A DNA stretch of 64,000 nt, taken from Mycobacterium sp. SVM_VP21 (GTDB lineage: Bacteria > Actinomycetota > Actinomycetes > Mycobacteriales > Mycobacteriaceae). Both the position numbers and the translations under genes were made by a program. The stretch spans positions 1,798,001-1,862,000 of the forward strand of contig CP101406.1 of NCBI GenBank assembly GCA_024758765.1, given 5' to 3'. The notes below the pieces were generated by a model. That model made no database searches. It was given only the letters and a program-made list of their open reading frames with translations, and was not told the DNA's origin. This document shows, one piece after another, positions 41,332-49,945 of the stretch (positions are counted from its first letter, which is position 1; the number at the start of each line of letters is the position of its first letter).

Positions 41332-43587
41332 ATGCTGCAGACCCTTCGCCCCTACGCCACCTCCGCGATCGCCGTCATCGGCGCCGGCCTGATCGCTGCC
41401 GTCCCGGCGGCCGCACCGCTGCCCGCCGCCGCGGCGCCGCTCACCCAGCAGCATCAGGTCACACTGACCGCCGATCCGGCCGCCGACGTCACCGGCCTGC
41501 TGACCAGCTGGGGCATGCTTCCGACGATCACCGTCCGCTCGCTGCCGCTGCCGGCGCAGATCGACGTCGAGCTGGGTTCGACCCTGCACACCCTGCTCGC
41601 GATGATCGGCCCGTTCATCACCGTCTCTAACGCGATCAACGAGATCACCGCCGAGCTCGCCGCCGACCCGAGCAATGCCTTCACGATCCTGCTCAACGCG
41701 CCGGGCGTGATCATCAACGCCTTCCTGTATGGCACCGCCGGCATCGACGTCGGGGGCGTGACCATCCCGCTGTTCAACGGACTGCTGGTCGCGTCGCACA
41801 CCGAGCACGTCGACCTGCAGCTGGGCCAGCTGGTGGACCTGGCCGGTGTCGGCAACACATCGCTGACGGACCTGCTCGGCGAACTCGGCGTCGGCGACCA
41901 GTCGGTGGCCGGCCTGCTGACCAGCCTGCTCGACACCCTGGGCTTCGGCCACATGAGCGTCACCGGGCTGATCGAGGAGTTCGGGATCGGCGACCAGTCG
42001 GTGGCGGGCCTGGCGTCCAACCTGCTCGAGGCGATGGGGATCGGCAATCCGACGATCTCCGGCCTGGCCGGCCAGGTGGGCCTGAGCGACCAGTCGATCG
42101 CCGCCGTGCTGACCGGCCTGCTCGGCCAGGTCGGCATCGGCAACCCGACGCTCGCCGACCTGCTGGACCGGGCGGGCCTGGGCGACCAGTCGGTGGGCGA
42201 ACTGGCCACCAGCCTGCTGCATTCGGCCGGTGTCAGCGATACCACGGTCGTCGGCCTGCTGGGCCAATTGGGCCTCGGCGACCTCACCCTCGGGGACGCG
42301 CTGAAGGACCTGGCCCACCTCACCGTGGGCGAAGACGCGACCATCACCGATCTGGTCAGCCGGTACGGCGGTGCGGACCTGACGCTCGGCAGCATGCTGA
42401 TACCGCTGCTGGAGGATGCCGGCTACGGCGACCAGAGCCTGGCCGACCTGATCGAGGATTTGGTCGGCGGGCTCTTCGGCACCGACAGCGGCACCGACAT
42501 CACCTTCGGTGACCTGGTGATCCAGATCTTGAACAGCGCGGGCTACGACATGACGCTGTCGGAGATCCTGGCGAGCTCCGAGATGAGTAACCAGACGCTG
42601 GGCGGCCTGCTCGAAGGCACCGACGTCGGCAACCAGCGATTCACCGAGATCCTGACCGAAGCCGGCGTGGGCGACCAGACGATACGCAAGCTCGCCGGCG
42701 ACAAACTGCCCACCCCCGACATCACCTGCCCCCTGATGCCGGGCCTGTACGGCGTTTCCTGCAGCGACACCCTCAACGACTTGATGGGGAAGAACACCCT
42801 GCTGCAGACCCTGCAGAACCTGCGCAGCGACGGTGCCGACGGTGTGGCCAAAGGCACCTCGTTGGCCGACATCACCTTGGGGCAGTTGCTCAGTGCGACC
42901 GGGCAGTCCGACGAGAAGCTCAGCGAGATCATCACCGGCCTGCACCTGTCCACGCCGTTCGACAGTTTCCTGACCAGCCTGGGCCTGGGTGATGTCGACT
43001 TGATCACCGCGGTCACCAACGGATTCCCGGACCTGCTGAACACGTCCCTGGTGTCGGTGCTCAGCTCCTGGGGCCTGAACAACTTGAACCTCGACACCGC
43101 CATCGACCAGATGGGTCTGGATGTGACGGTGGCGGCGCTGCTGGGTCGGCTAGGCCTGGACAACATCGACATCGGCACCGTGCTGGACCGGGTGCTGGGC
43201 GGAATGACGCTGGGCTCGATCGCAAATGACCTGGGGCTGGGCAACATTCACCTGGACGGCTTCTTGGACGCCCTGCTGGGCGGCGCCAAGGTCGGTGGCC
43301 TGCTGGCCGACCTGGATCTGGACAACGTCCACCTGGACGACGTGCTGCAGCGGCTGCTCGGCGGCGTGACCGTGAGCTCGGTCGCCAACATGCTGGGCCT
43401 CGGCACCGTCGACCTCGACTCGCTGATCGCCGGCCTGAACCTGGGCGACCTGACGGTCAACGACCTGGCCGAGGCCTGGGGTCTGGGTGACCTCGACCTC
43501 GACGGCCTGCTGTCCAACCTGGGCATCTCCGGCGCCGATCTGGTCAGCGTGAGCATCGGAGCGCTCGGCGGACTGTTCGGCTTCTGA
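41332..43587 (+). CDS. Secreted solenoid-repeat protein B, paralogue of A
   Basis: 751 residues from ATG 41332 (MLQTLRPYATSAIAVIGAGL), with CGGAGA 6 nt upstream. The signal peptide ends near residue 40 (AAAAPL). The N-terminal domain is clearly paralogous to gene A (IGPFITVSNAINEI, LLNAPGVIINAFLYG, LFNGLLVASHTEHVDLQLGQ). From about residue 172 it shows the same 14/18 alternation (GIGNPTISGLAGQV / GLSDQSIAAVLTGLLGQV) for about five rounds, then a less regular part. A pair Cys466/Cys477 (TCPLMPGLYGVSC) may form a disulphide. 27-residue repeats start at about residue 608 (GLDNIDIGTVLDRVLGGMTL). The tandem arrangement with A and the 56-bp gap to the first PGRS gene suggest one operon. Function unknown. 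Confidence 0.85.
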   Translation: MLQTLRPYATSAIAVIGAGLIAAVPAAAPLPAAAAPLTQQHQVTLTADPAADVTGLLTSWGMLPTITVRSLPLPAQIDVELGSTLHTLLAMIGPFITVSNAINEITAELAADPSNAFTILLNAPGVIINAFLYGTAGIDVGGVTIPLFNGLLVASHTEHVDLQLGQLVDLAGVGNTSLTDLLGELGVGDQSVAGLLTSLLDTLGFGHMSVTGLIEEFGIGDQSVAGLASNLLEAMGIGNPTISGLAGQVGLSDQSIAAVLTGLLGQVGIGNPTLADLLDRAGLGDQSVGELATSLLHSAGVSDTTVVGLLGQLGLGDLTLGDALKDLAHLTVGEDATITDLVSRYGGADLTLGSMLIPLLEDAGYGDQSLADLIEDLVGGLFGTDSGTDITFGDLVIQILNSAGYDMTLSEILASSEMSNQTLGGLLEGTDVGNQRFTEILTEAGVGDQTIRKLAGDKLPTPDITCPLMPGLYGVSCSDTLNDLMGKNTLLQTLQNLRSDGADGVAKGTSLADITLGQLLSATGQSDEKLSEIITGLHLSTPFDSFLTSLGLGDVDLITAVTNGFPDLLNTSLVSVLSSWGLNNLNLDTAIDQMGLDVTVAALLGRLGLDNIDIGTVLDRVLGGMTLGSIANDLGLGNIHLDGFLDALLGGAKVGGLLADLDLDNVHLDDVLQRLLGGVTVSSVANMLGLGTVDLDSLIAGLNLGDLTVNDLAEAWGLGDLDLDGLLSNLGISGADLVSVSIGALGGLFGF

Positions 43588-43643
43588 CTCCGGTGACGAC
43601 TCGGCCCAACCAACCTTTCGGAACACAAAGGCGGATGACAACG

Positions 43644-46600
43644 ATGAGCGTGAGGCATGGCGGAGCCCAGCGTCGGACAGCGAACACCAGGGGGGCGCGT
43701 CGCAGCGGGCGCATCATCGGCGCCGGAACCGCGGTGGGTGCTTTCCTGGCATTCGGTATGGGTCCGCTGTCCGCCGCGCCGACCGCCAACGCCGACGAGT
43801 TCGGCTGGGTCGCCGATCTGCTTGGCGCCAATCTCGGTGCGGCCGTCACCAACCTCGATGAGCCGTCGTCGTGGCAGACGATCTGGGACCCGGAGGCCTG
43901 GTCGCCGCTGTTGGCCAACCTGGACCACACCTGGAGTGCCGGGCTGCTCCCGATGTCGGCGGCGGGCACCGACCCGCTCACGGACCTGTTCAACTCCATG
44001 GTCTACGAGCCGATGCACGCCGGCATCGAGAACTTCATCAACAGTTCGATCGGTCTGCAGATCAGCGACGTCATCAACAGCGTGGCCGGCCAGTACCTGA
44101 TCGGTGACGGTGCCGACGGCACCGCGGACAACCCCGACGGCGGCGACGGCGGCATGTGGCTCGGCGACGGCGGCGACGGCTACGGCCTGACCGGCAGCGG
44201 CGGCAACGCCGGCTGGCTGTTCGGCAACGGTGGGGACGCCGGCAGCATCCTTGACGCCGGGTCCGCCGGCTACGGCATAGCCGGTACCGGCGGCAACGGC
44301 GGCGCCCTGTTCGGCAACGGTGGCGACGGCGCCGACGGTGCCGCCGGGCAGGCCGGTGGCGACGGTGGCGACGGCGGGTCCCTGTTCGGCAACGGCGGAA
44401 ACGGTGGTGCCGGTGGCGCCGGCCTCGCCGGGACGGCGGCGCACGTCGACGGCGGTACCGGTGGCGCCGGTGGGGCCGGCGGCCGTGGCGGTACCTGGGT
44501 AGGCAAGGGCGGCAACGGCGGAAATGGTGGCTCCGGCGGTACCGGTGGCGAGGGCGCGGCCGGCAACGACGGCGCCCGGGGCAGCTTCACCGGTGGTGGC
44601 AGCGGCAACGGCGGCGACGGCACCGACGGTGGCGCCGGTGGTACCGGCGGCAAGGGCGGGGTCGGCGGGAATGCCGGCGCCGGCGGCATGTTCGGCGGCG
44701 CGGGCAACGGCGGATCCGGTGGTGACGGCGGCGACGGCGGTGCCAGCGGAGCCGGTGGCAACGGTGGTGCCGGCGCGACCGGAACCGCGGCGCACATTAA
44801 CGGCGGCAACGGCGGACACGGCGGCCAGGCAGGCACGGCCGGTGCTGCTGGGCAGGGCGGTGCGGCCGGTGCCGGTGCCGGCGGCGTGGCGGGTGAGGCC
44901 GGTAGTGCCGGGCAGGCGGCCACCGTCAGCGGCAACGGAGGTGACGGTGGAGCCGGGTTCAGCCCGACCGCCGGGGGCCAAGCCGCGGGCGACGGCGGTC
45001 GGGGCGGCGACGGCGGGTCGACCGGCAACGGTGGTGCCGGTGGCGCGGGTGGCAATGGTGCAACAGGCGCGGTTGGCGGCACCAACGGAGCCGGCAACGG
45101 CTTGCAGGGCGGTGCCGGTGGAACGGCCGGCAACGGTGGTGCCGGCGGCGCCGGTGGATCGGTCTCGGGCAACGGCGGCGCAGGTGGTGCCGGTGGTCTC
45201 GGCGGTGGCGGCGGCACCGGTGGAGCCGGCGCGAGCGGAGTAGCGGGCCGTGGCGCGGATGCCGGCAGTGGCGACACTGGCGGGACCGGCGGCAATGGCG
45301 GCAACGGCGGTGCGGGCGGCGCAGGCGGCCACGGAGGTAACGGTGGCGCCGGTGGTACCGCGGCGCATGGCACGGTAGGCGCGCACGGCGCGGGCGGCGT
45401 CGGTGGTGCCGGTGGCGCCGGTGGCGACGCGGGAGACGGCGGCCGGGGAGGTAGCGGCGCCGGCGGTGGTCTCGATGCCGCGGCCGGGGCCGGTGGACTC
45501 GGCGGCAACGGCGGGTCGGTGGGAGCGGGTGGCGACGGCGGCGCCGGCGGTCAGGGGGCAGGCGGTGTGGTGGCCGCGGGTGGTGCCGTGGGGGCGGCCG
45601 GCACCGGCGGCGACGGTGGTGCCGGCGGGACCGGCGGAGCCGGACAGCTACTGGCCGACGGAACGGCGCAGGCCGGCGGTGTGGGAGGCAACGGCGGTGA
45701 CGCGGGTGCGGTCGGCAATGGCGGTGCCGGCGGCACCGGAGGCGCCGGTGCGACCGGTGCGACCGGCACAACCAACGGGGCCGGTGATGGCACCAGCGGG
45801 GCGGCCGGCGGCAACGGCGGTGCCGGAGGTGTCGGTGGTGCCGGGGGCTCCATTTCGGGTGACGGCGGCAATGGCGGTGCCGGCGGCGTAGGCGGTGTCG
45901 GGGGTGCCGGTGGCACCGGCGCGGACGGCACCGACGGCGTGGATGCGGCGGTGGGAAGCGGCGGCAACGGTGGCGACGGCGGTGACACCACCAGCGTCGG
46001 CGGCAACGGCGGCAGCGGCGGCAATGGCGGCAGCGGCGGTGCGGGCGGCAGCGCCGCGCACGGCAGTGCCGGTGTTCAGGGTGTCGGCGGGGTCGGCGGT
46101 GCGGGCGGTGCGGCCGGCAACGGTGGCGCCGGCGGCGCCGGTGGCGACGGCGCCGGCGGCGGTACGAACGCCGTGGCAGGTTCCGGCGGCAAGGGCGGCA
46201 GTGGCGGCGCGGCAGGGCAGGCCGGTACCGGTGGCGCCGGCGGCGACGGTAGCGGCGGGCAGGCGGCCCACGGAGCCGACGGTGCGGCGGGCCGTGCGGC
46301 CGGGGGTGCCGGTGGCAACGGCGGCAACGGTGAGGTGCTGGCCGACGGCACGGCGCAAGCCGGCGGTGCCGGTGGCCGCGGCGGTGATGCGAGTGCAATC
46401 GGCACCGGTGGCGCAGGCGGTAACGGCGGCAACGGCGCTGCCGGGGCGACGGGCGGGCGGGACGCTGCAGGCAATGGACTGACTGGTGGCAGCGGTGGCG
46501 CCGGGGGTGTCGGTGGTGTCGGCGGTGCAGGCGGCACCATCTCCGGCGACGGCGGCGCGGGCGGCACCGGTGGTGCGGGCGGTGCCGGCGGTACCGGCGG

Positions 46601-49600
46601 GGCCGCGGGATTCGTCATCCCCAACAGTGGCGAGTCCGGTGGCGCGGGCGGCACTGGTGGCAGCGGTGGCGCCGGGGGTGCCGGTGGCAGCGGAGGTAGC
46701 GCGACCGACGGTAACGGCGGCGCCGGCGGCCGGGGCGGTGTGGCCGGTGATGCCGGTAACGGCGGTAACGGCGGCAGCGGTACCGGTGGCGGCACCGGCG
46801 CAACTGCCGGTAGCGGCGGCAACGGCGGCAATGGTGGCGAACGTGGCACCGCGGGCGCCGGCGGCGGCGGCGGTAACGGCGCCGGGACCGGCCGGAACGG
46901 TGCCGCCGGCTCCACCGGTGGCGCCGGCAGTGGCGGTGACGGGGGTCGGGGCGGCCGCGGCGGCGACGGCCGGGTGCTCAGCGACGGCACGGCGCAGATC
47001 GGTGGCGCCGGCGGGGCCGGCGGTAACGGCGGCGCGGTCGGTGACGGTGGCCGTGGTGGCGCCGGCGGCGCCGGCGCGAACGCCGCGCACGCCTCGGGCG
47101 CCGGCGCCTCGGGCGGTGATGGCGCTGCCGGCGGGGTGGGCGGTGCCGGCGGGGCGGGCGGCTCTCTCTCTGGGGACGGCGGTGCCGGTGGTCTCGGTGG
47201 TCACGGTGGCAACGGCGGTGGCGGCATGGACGGCGTGACCGGTGTTGCGGGCATCGACGCCGCGGCAAACAGCGGACTCGTCGGCGGCAACGGCGGTGAC
47301 GGCACCGATGGCGGCAACGGTGGCAATGGTGGCGTCGGGGGTCGGGGCGGCGTCGGCGGTTTCGCGGTCAACGGCACGGCGGGCGATGCCGGTCTGGGTG
47401 GGATCGGTGGTTCCGGCGGCGATGCCGGCAACGGTGGTTTCGGCGGTGTCGGTGGAGCCGGTGCCGGGGGAGGCACCCAGGCGGTGGCCGGTGCTGGTGG
47501 TGTCGGTGGCAACGCCGGTAGCGGCGGGTTGGCCGGTGCCGGCGGGCAGGGCGGCTTGAGCGGTGACGGTGCCAGCCAGCGCGCAGGTGGTGTCGCGGGT
47601 GCCGATGCCGGTGCCTCGGCCGGCGGCCGCGGTGGCAACGGTGGCGCGGGACAATTACTGGCGGACGGCACGGCGCAGGCCGGTGGCGACGGTGGTCGCG
47701 GTGGCAATGCCGGCTTGATCGGCACCGGCGGTGCCGGTGGTACCGGTGGCACGGGCTCCGTCGGCGCGAACGGTATCGCCGATGCGGTGGGCAACGGCAC
47801 CACCGGCGGTAACGGTGGCGCCGGTGGTAACGGCGGCGCAGGCGGTGTGGGCGGCTCCGTGTCCGGCGACGGCGGCGCGGGCGGTGCGGCCGGTGCGGGC
47901 GGTGCCGGTGGTAACGGCGGCACGGGCGCCACCGGCAGAGCCGGGATCACCGACGCCAACGGCAACGGCACCAACGCCGCAAACGGCGGCGCCGGCGGCA
48001 TCGGCGGCGTGGGAGGCGCCGGCGGCAACGGTGGTGCCGGTGGCACGGCCAGCAACGGCAACACCGGAGCATCTGGCGGCGGCGGTGCCGGTGGCACCGG
48101 TGGAGCGGCCGGCAACGGTGGTACCGGAGGCCGCGGCGGCGACGGCGCCGGCGGTGGCGCCAACGCGGTGGCCGGCACCGGTGGCAACGGCGGCGACGGT
48201 GGCGTGATCGGCCAGGCGGGTGCCGGCGGCACCGGCGGCCTGGGTGCCGACGGGATCCGTGCCGCCGACGGCGCGTACGGGGCCGCGGGCAGGTCGAACG
48301 GCGGCGCCGGCGGTAACGGAGGCACCGGCCAGATCCTCAGCGACGGAACCGCGCAGGTCGGCGGCCAAGGCGGTAACGGCGGAAACGCCGGAACGGTCGG
48401 CACCGGCGGTGCCGGTGGAAACGGTGGCGCCGGTGCGGCCGGTGCGAGCGGAATCACCGACGACGCAGGCAACGGCACGCACGGTGGTGATGGCTCCCAG
48501 GGCGGCAACGGCGGTACCGGTGGCGCGGGTGGCTCGGTGGCGGGCAACGGTGGCGTCGGTGGTGCGGGCGGTTCCGGCGGTTCCGGCGGCGATGGCGGTT
48601 CCGGTGCGGATGCCAGCGTGGTGGGCACCAACGGCGGCAACGGCGGTACTGGCGGCACCGGCTCCGGCGGTGGCCAAGGCGGTCAGGGCGGGATCGCCCT
48701 GCACGGCGATGGTGGTGCCGGGGGCCGGGGTGGTGCGGGCGGTAGCGCCGGCAACGGTGGCGTCGGCGGTCAAGGCATCGGCGGTGGCGGCACGGCGGCG
48801 GCCAGCAACGGCGGTAACGGCGGAACCGGTGGCGAGCGTGGCCTTGCCGGGGTGGGCGGTGACGGCGGAACCGGCAGCGGCCAAGACGGTGCGCACGGTG
48901 GCATCGGGGCCGCGGCGACCGGTGGCAATGGTGGCAACGGCGGCGTCGGCGGCGCGGGCATCGGCGCGGTCGGTGGGGTGGCCCAGGCCGGTGGTAACGG
49001 TGGGCTCGGCGGTGACGCGGGCACCCAGGGCAACGGCGGTGACGGCGGTGCCGGTGGCGTTGGCGCCATCGGTGCAAACGGGGTGAACCCGCCGCCTGCC
49101 GGGCAGGCCGCAGCCGGTGCCGGCGGCACCGGTCGAGGCGGTAACGGCGACAACGGTACGGATGGCAGTGCCCCTGGGCAGGCGGGCGGCAACGGCGGAT
49201 CCGGTGCCGATGACAAGGACCACACCAACGTCAACGCCGGTAACGGCGGTAACGGCGGTGCCGGCGGTGAAGGCGCTCGGGGCGGTGACGGCGGTGCCGG
49301 CGGTTACGGAAAGTCCAATGACCGCAGCGGAAATGCCTACGGCGGTGATGGCGGTGATGGCGGTGCCGGCGGGGTCGGCGCGGCCGGTGGCGCCGGCGGA
49401 ACGGGTGGTGTCGGTGGAGCCGGTGGCAGCGGCGGCTCCATCAGCGGTGACGCCGGCAATGGCGGCGCTGGTGGTGCCGGCGGCAATGGTGGTGCCGGAG
49501 CCCAAGGCGGCGGTGGTGGTGACGGTGGCGGTGGCGGCAATGGCCGCGTCGATGCCACCAGCCTCGGAGACGGTCGAGCCATCGGCGGCGACGGCGGCGA

Positions 49601-49889
49601 TGGTGGCGCCGGTGGCACCGGTGGCGCTGGTGGTGCCGGCGGTGATGGTGGCCAGGGTGGGGCGGCCGGCACGGCTGTCAACGGCAATAGCGGCACCGGC
49701 GGTGAAGGCGGTGCCAAGGGCGCTGGCGGTGAGGGTGGCCAAGGCGGGGCCGGCGGTTCTGGTGGCGGCAAGGGAGGCGCTTCGGTCAAGGGGACCGGAC
49801 ACGAGACCTCGGGCGACAAAGGAAATGCGGGTGCGACTGGGGACACCGGTGCGCAAGGCCATGACGGCACCGCGGGCAGTCACGGCTGA
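43644..49889 (+). CDS. Giant secreted PGRS-repeat protein 1 (no PE domain)
   Basis: 2,081 residues. I chose ATG 43644 (MSVRHGGAQRRTANTRGARR) because AAAGGCGG lies 9 nt upstream; GTG 43593 and ATG 43635 are in frame. The signal peptide is basic then hydrophobic (IIGAGTAVGAFLAFGMG), cleaved after about residue 50 (TANA). Residues 51-160 are the N-terminal domain shared by all four PGRS proteins here ([31 protein letters not shown]). The rest is GGxGGx/GGAGGN repeat typical of PE_PGRS proteins, but no PE domain (no PE dipeptide, no YxxxD/E helix pair) is present. A marker (L/I)(A/S)DGTAQ recurs at residues about 668, 897, 1110, 1337 and 1563, so there are super-repeats of 213-229 residues. The last 270 residues are a module shared with PGRS protein 2. 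Confidence 0.85.
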   Translation: MSVRHGGAQRRTANTRGARRSGRIIGAGTAVGAFLAFGMGPLSAAPTANADEFGWVADLLGANLGAAVTNLDEPSSWQTIWDPEAWSPLLANLDHTWSAGLLPMSAAGTDPLTDLFNSMVYEPMHAGIENFINSSIGLQISDVINSVAGQYLIGDGADGTADNPDGGDGGMWLGDGGDGYGLTGSGGNAGWLFGNGGDAGSILDAGSAGYGIAGTGGNGGALFGNGGDGADGAAGQAGGDGGDGGSLFGNGGNGGAGGAGLAGTAAHVDGGTGGAGGAGGRGGTWVGKGGNGGNGGSGGTGGEGAAGNDGARGSFTGGGSGNGGDGTDGGAGGTGGKGGVGGNAGAGGMFGGAGNGGSGGDGGDGGASGAGGNGGAGATGTAAHINGGNGGHGGQAGTAGAAGQGGAAGAGAGGVAGEAGSAGQAATVSGNGGDGGAGFSPTAGGQAAGDGGRGGDGGSTGNGGAGGAGGNGATGAVGGTNGAGNGLQGGAGGTAGNGGAGGAGGSVSGNGGAGGAGGLGGGGGTGGAGASGVAGRGADAGSGDTGGTGGNGGNGGAGGAGGHGGNGGAGGTAAHGTVGAHGAGGVGGAGGAGGDAGDGGRGGSGAGGGLDAAAGAGGLGGNGGSVGAGGDGGAGGQGAGGVVAAGGAVGAAGTGGDGGAGGTGGAGQLLADGTAQAGGVGGNGGDAGAVGNGGAGGTGGAGATGATGTTNGAGDGTSGAAGGNGGAGGVGGAGGSISGDGGNGGAGGVGGVGGAGGTGADGTDGVDAAVGSGGNGGDGGDTTSVGGNGGSGGNGGSGGAGGSAAHGSAGVQGVGGVGGAGGAAGNGGAGGAGGDGAGGGTNAVAGSGGKGGSGGAAGQAGTGGAGGDGSGGQAAHGADGAAGRAAGGAGGNGGNGEVLADGTAQAGGAGGRGGDASAIGTGGAGGNGGNGAAGATGGRDAAGNGLTGGSGGAGGVGGVGGAGGTISGDGGAGGTGGAGGAGGTGGAAGFVIPNSGESGGAGGTGGSGGAGGAGGSGGSATDGNGGAGGRGGVAGDAGNGGNGGSGTGGGTGATAGSGGNGGNGGERGTAGAGGGGGNGAGTGRNGAAGSTGGAGSGGDGGRGGRGGDGRVLSDGTAQIGGAGGAGGNGGAVGDGGRGGAGGAGANAAHASGAGASGGDGAAGGVGGAGGAGGSLSGDGGAGGLGGHGGNGGGGMDGVTGVAGIDAAANSGLVGGNGGDGTDGGNGGNGGVGGRGGVGGFAVNGTAGDAGLGGIGGSGGDAGNGGFGGVGGAGAGGGTQAVAGAGGVGGNAGSGGLAGAGGQGGLSGDGASQRAGGVAGADAGASAGGRGGNGGAGQLLADGTAQAGGDGGRGGNAGLIGTGGAGGTGGTGSVGANGIADAVGNGTTGGNGGAGGNGGAGGVGGSVSGDGGAGGAAGAGGAGGNGGTGATGRAGITDANGNGTNAANGGAGGIGGVGGAGGNGGAGGTASNGNTGASGGGGAGGTGGAAGNGGTGGRGGDGAGGGANAVAGTGGNGGDGGVIGQAGAGGTGGLGADGIRAADGAYGAAGRSNGGAGGNGGTGQILSDGTAQVGGQGGNGGNAGTVGTGGAGGNGGAGAAGASGITDDAGNGTHGGDGSQGGNGGTGGAGGSVAGNGGVGGAGGSGGSGGDGGSGADASVVGTNGGNGGTGGTGSGGGQGGQGGIALHGDGGAGGRGGAGGSAGNGGVGGQGIGGGGTAAASNGGNGGTGGERGLAGVGGDGGTGSGQDGAHGGIGAAATGGNGGNGGVGGAGIGAVGGVAQAGGNGGLGGDAGTQGNGGDGGAGGVGAIGANGVNPPPAGQAAAGAGGTGRGGNGDNGTDGSAPGQAGGNGGSGADDKDHTNVNAGNGGNGGAGGEGARGGDGGAGGYGKSNDRSGNAYGGDGGDGGAGGVGAAGGAGGTGGVGGAGGSGGSISGDAGNGGAGGAGGNGGAGAQGGGGGDGGGGGNGRVDATSLGDGRAIGGDGGDGGAGGTGGAGGAGGDGGQGGAAGTAVNGNSGTGGEGGAKGAGGEGGQGGAGGSGGGKGGASVKGTGHETSGDKGNAGATGDTGAQGHDGTAGSHG
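45645..48332 (+). repeat. Higher-order repeat in PGRS protein 1
   Basis: The sequence coding for a (Q/E/R)xL(A/S)DGTAQxGG marker starts at 45645, 46332, 46971, 47652 and 48330. The intervals are 687, 639, 681 and 678 bp, all multiples of three. Each interval also contains a GGSxSGDGG segment and a GAGGG(T/L) segment in the same order. This is amplification of a roughly 226-residue unit on top of the GGX repeats. Confidence 0.75.
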
Positions 49890-49945
49890 CGTAAGCGTAT
49901 TCCGCGCGAAACACAAGGAAACACAGGAAGATTAGGGGATTTTCG

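Noticed and set aside
43644-44100. PE domain at the start of PGRS protein 1
   Set aside because: The N-terminus is a basic-hydrophobic signal peptide followed by an unrelated domain; no PE dipeptide and no PE-type helical hairpin is visible.
44270-45508. Pro/Ala-rich open frames antisense to the PGRS genes (also 47201-48658, 55133-58496 and others)
   Set aside because: They mirror the GGN codon pattern, appear in every PGRS stretch and lack start signals.
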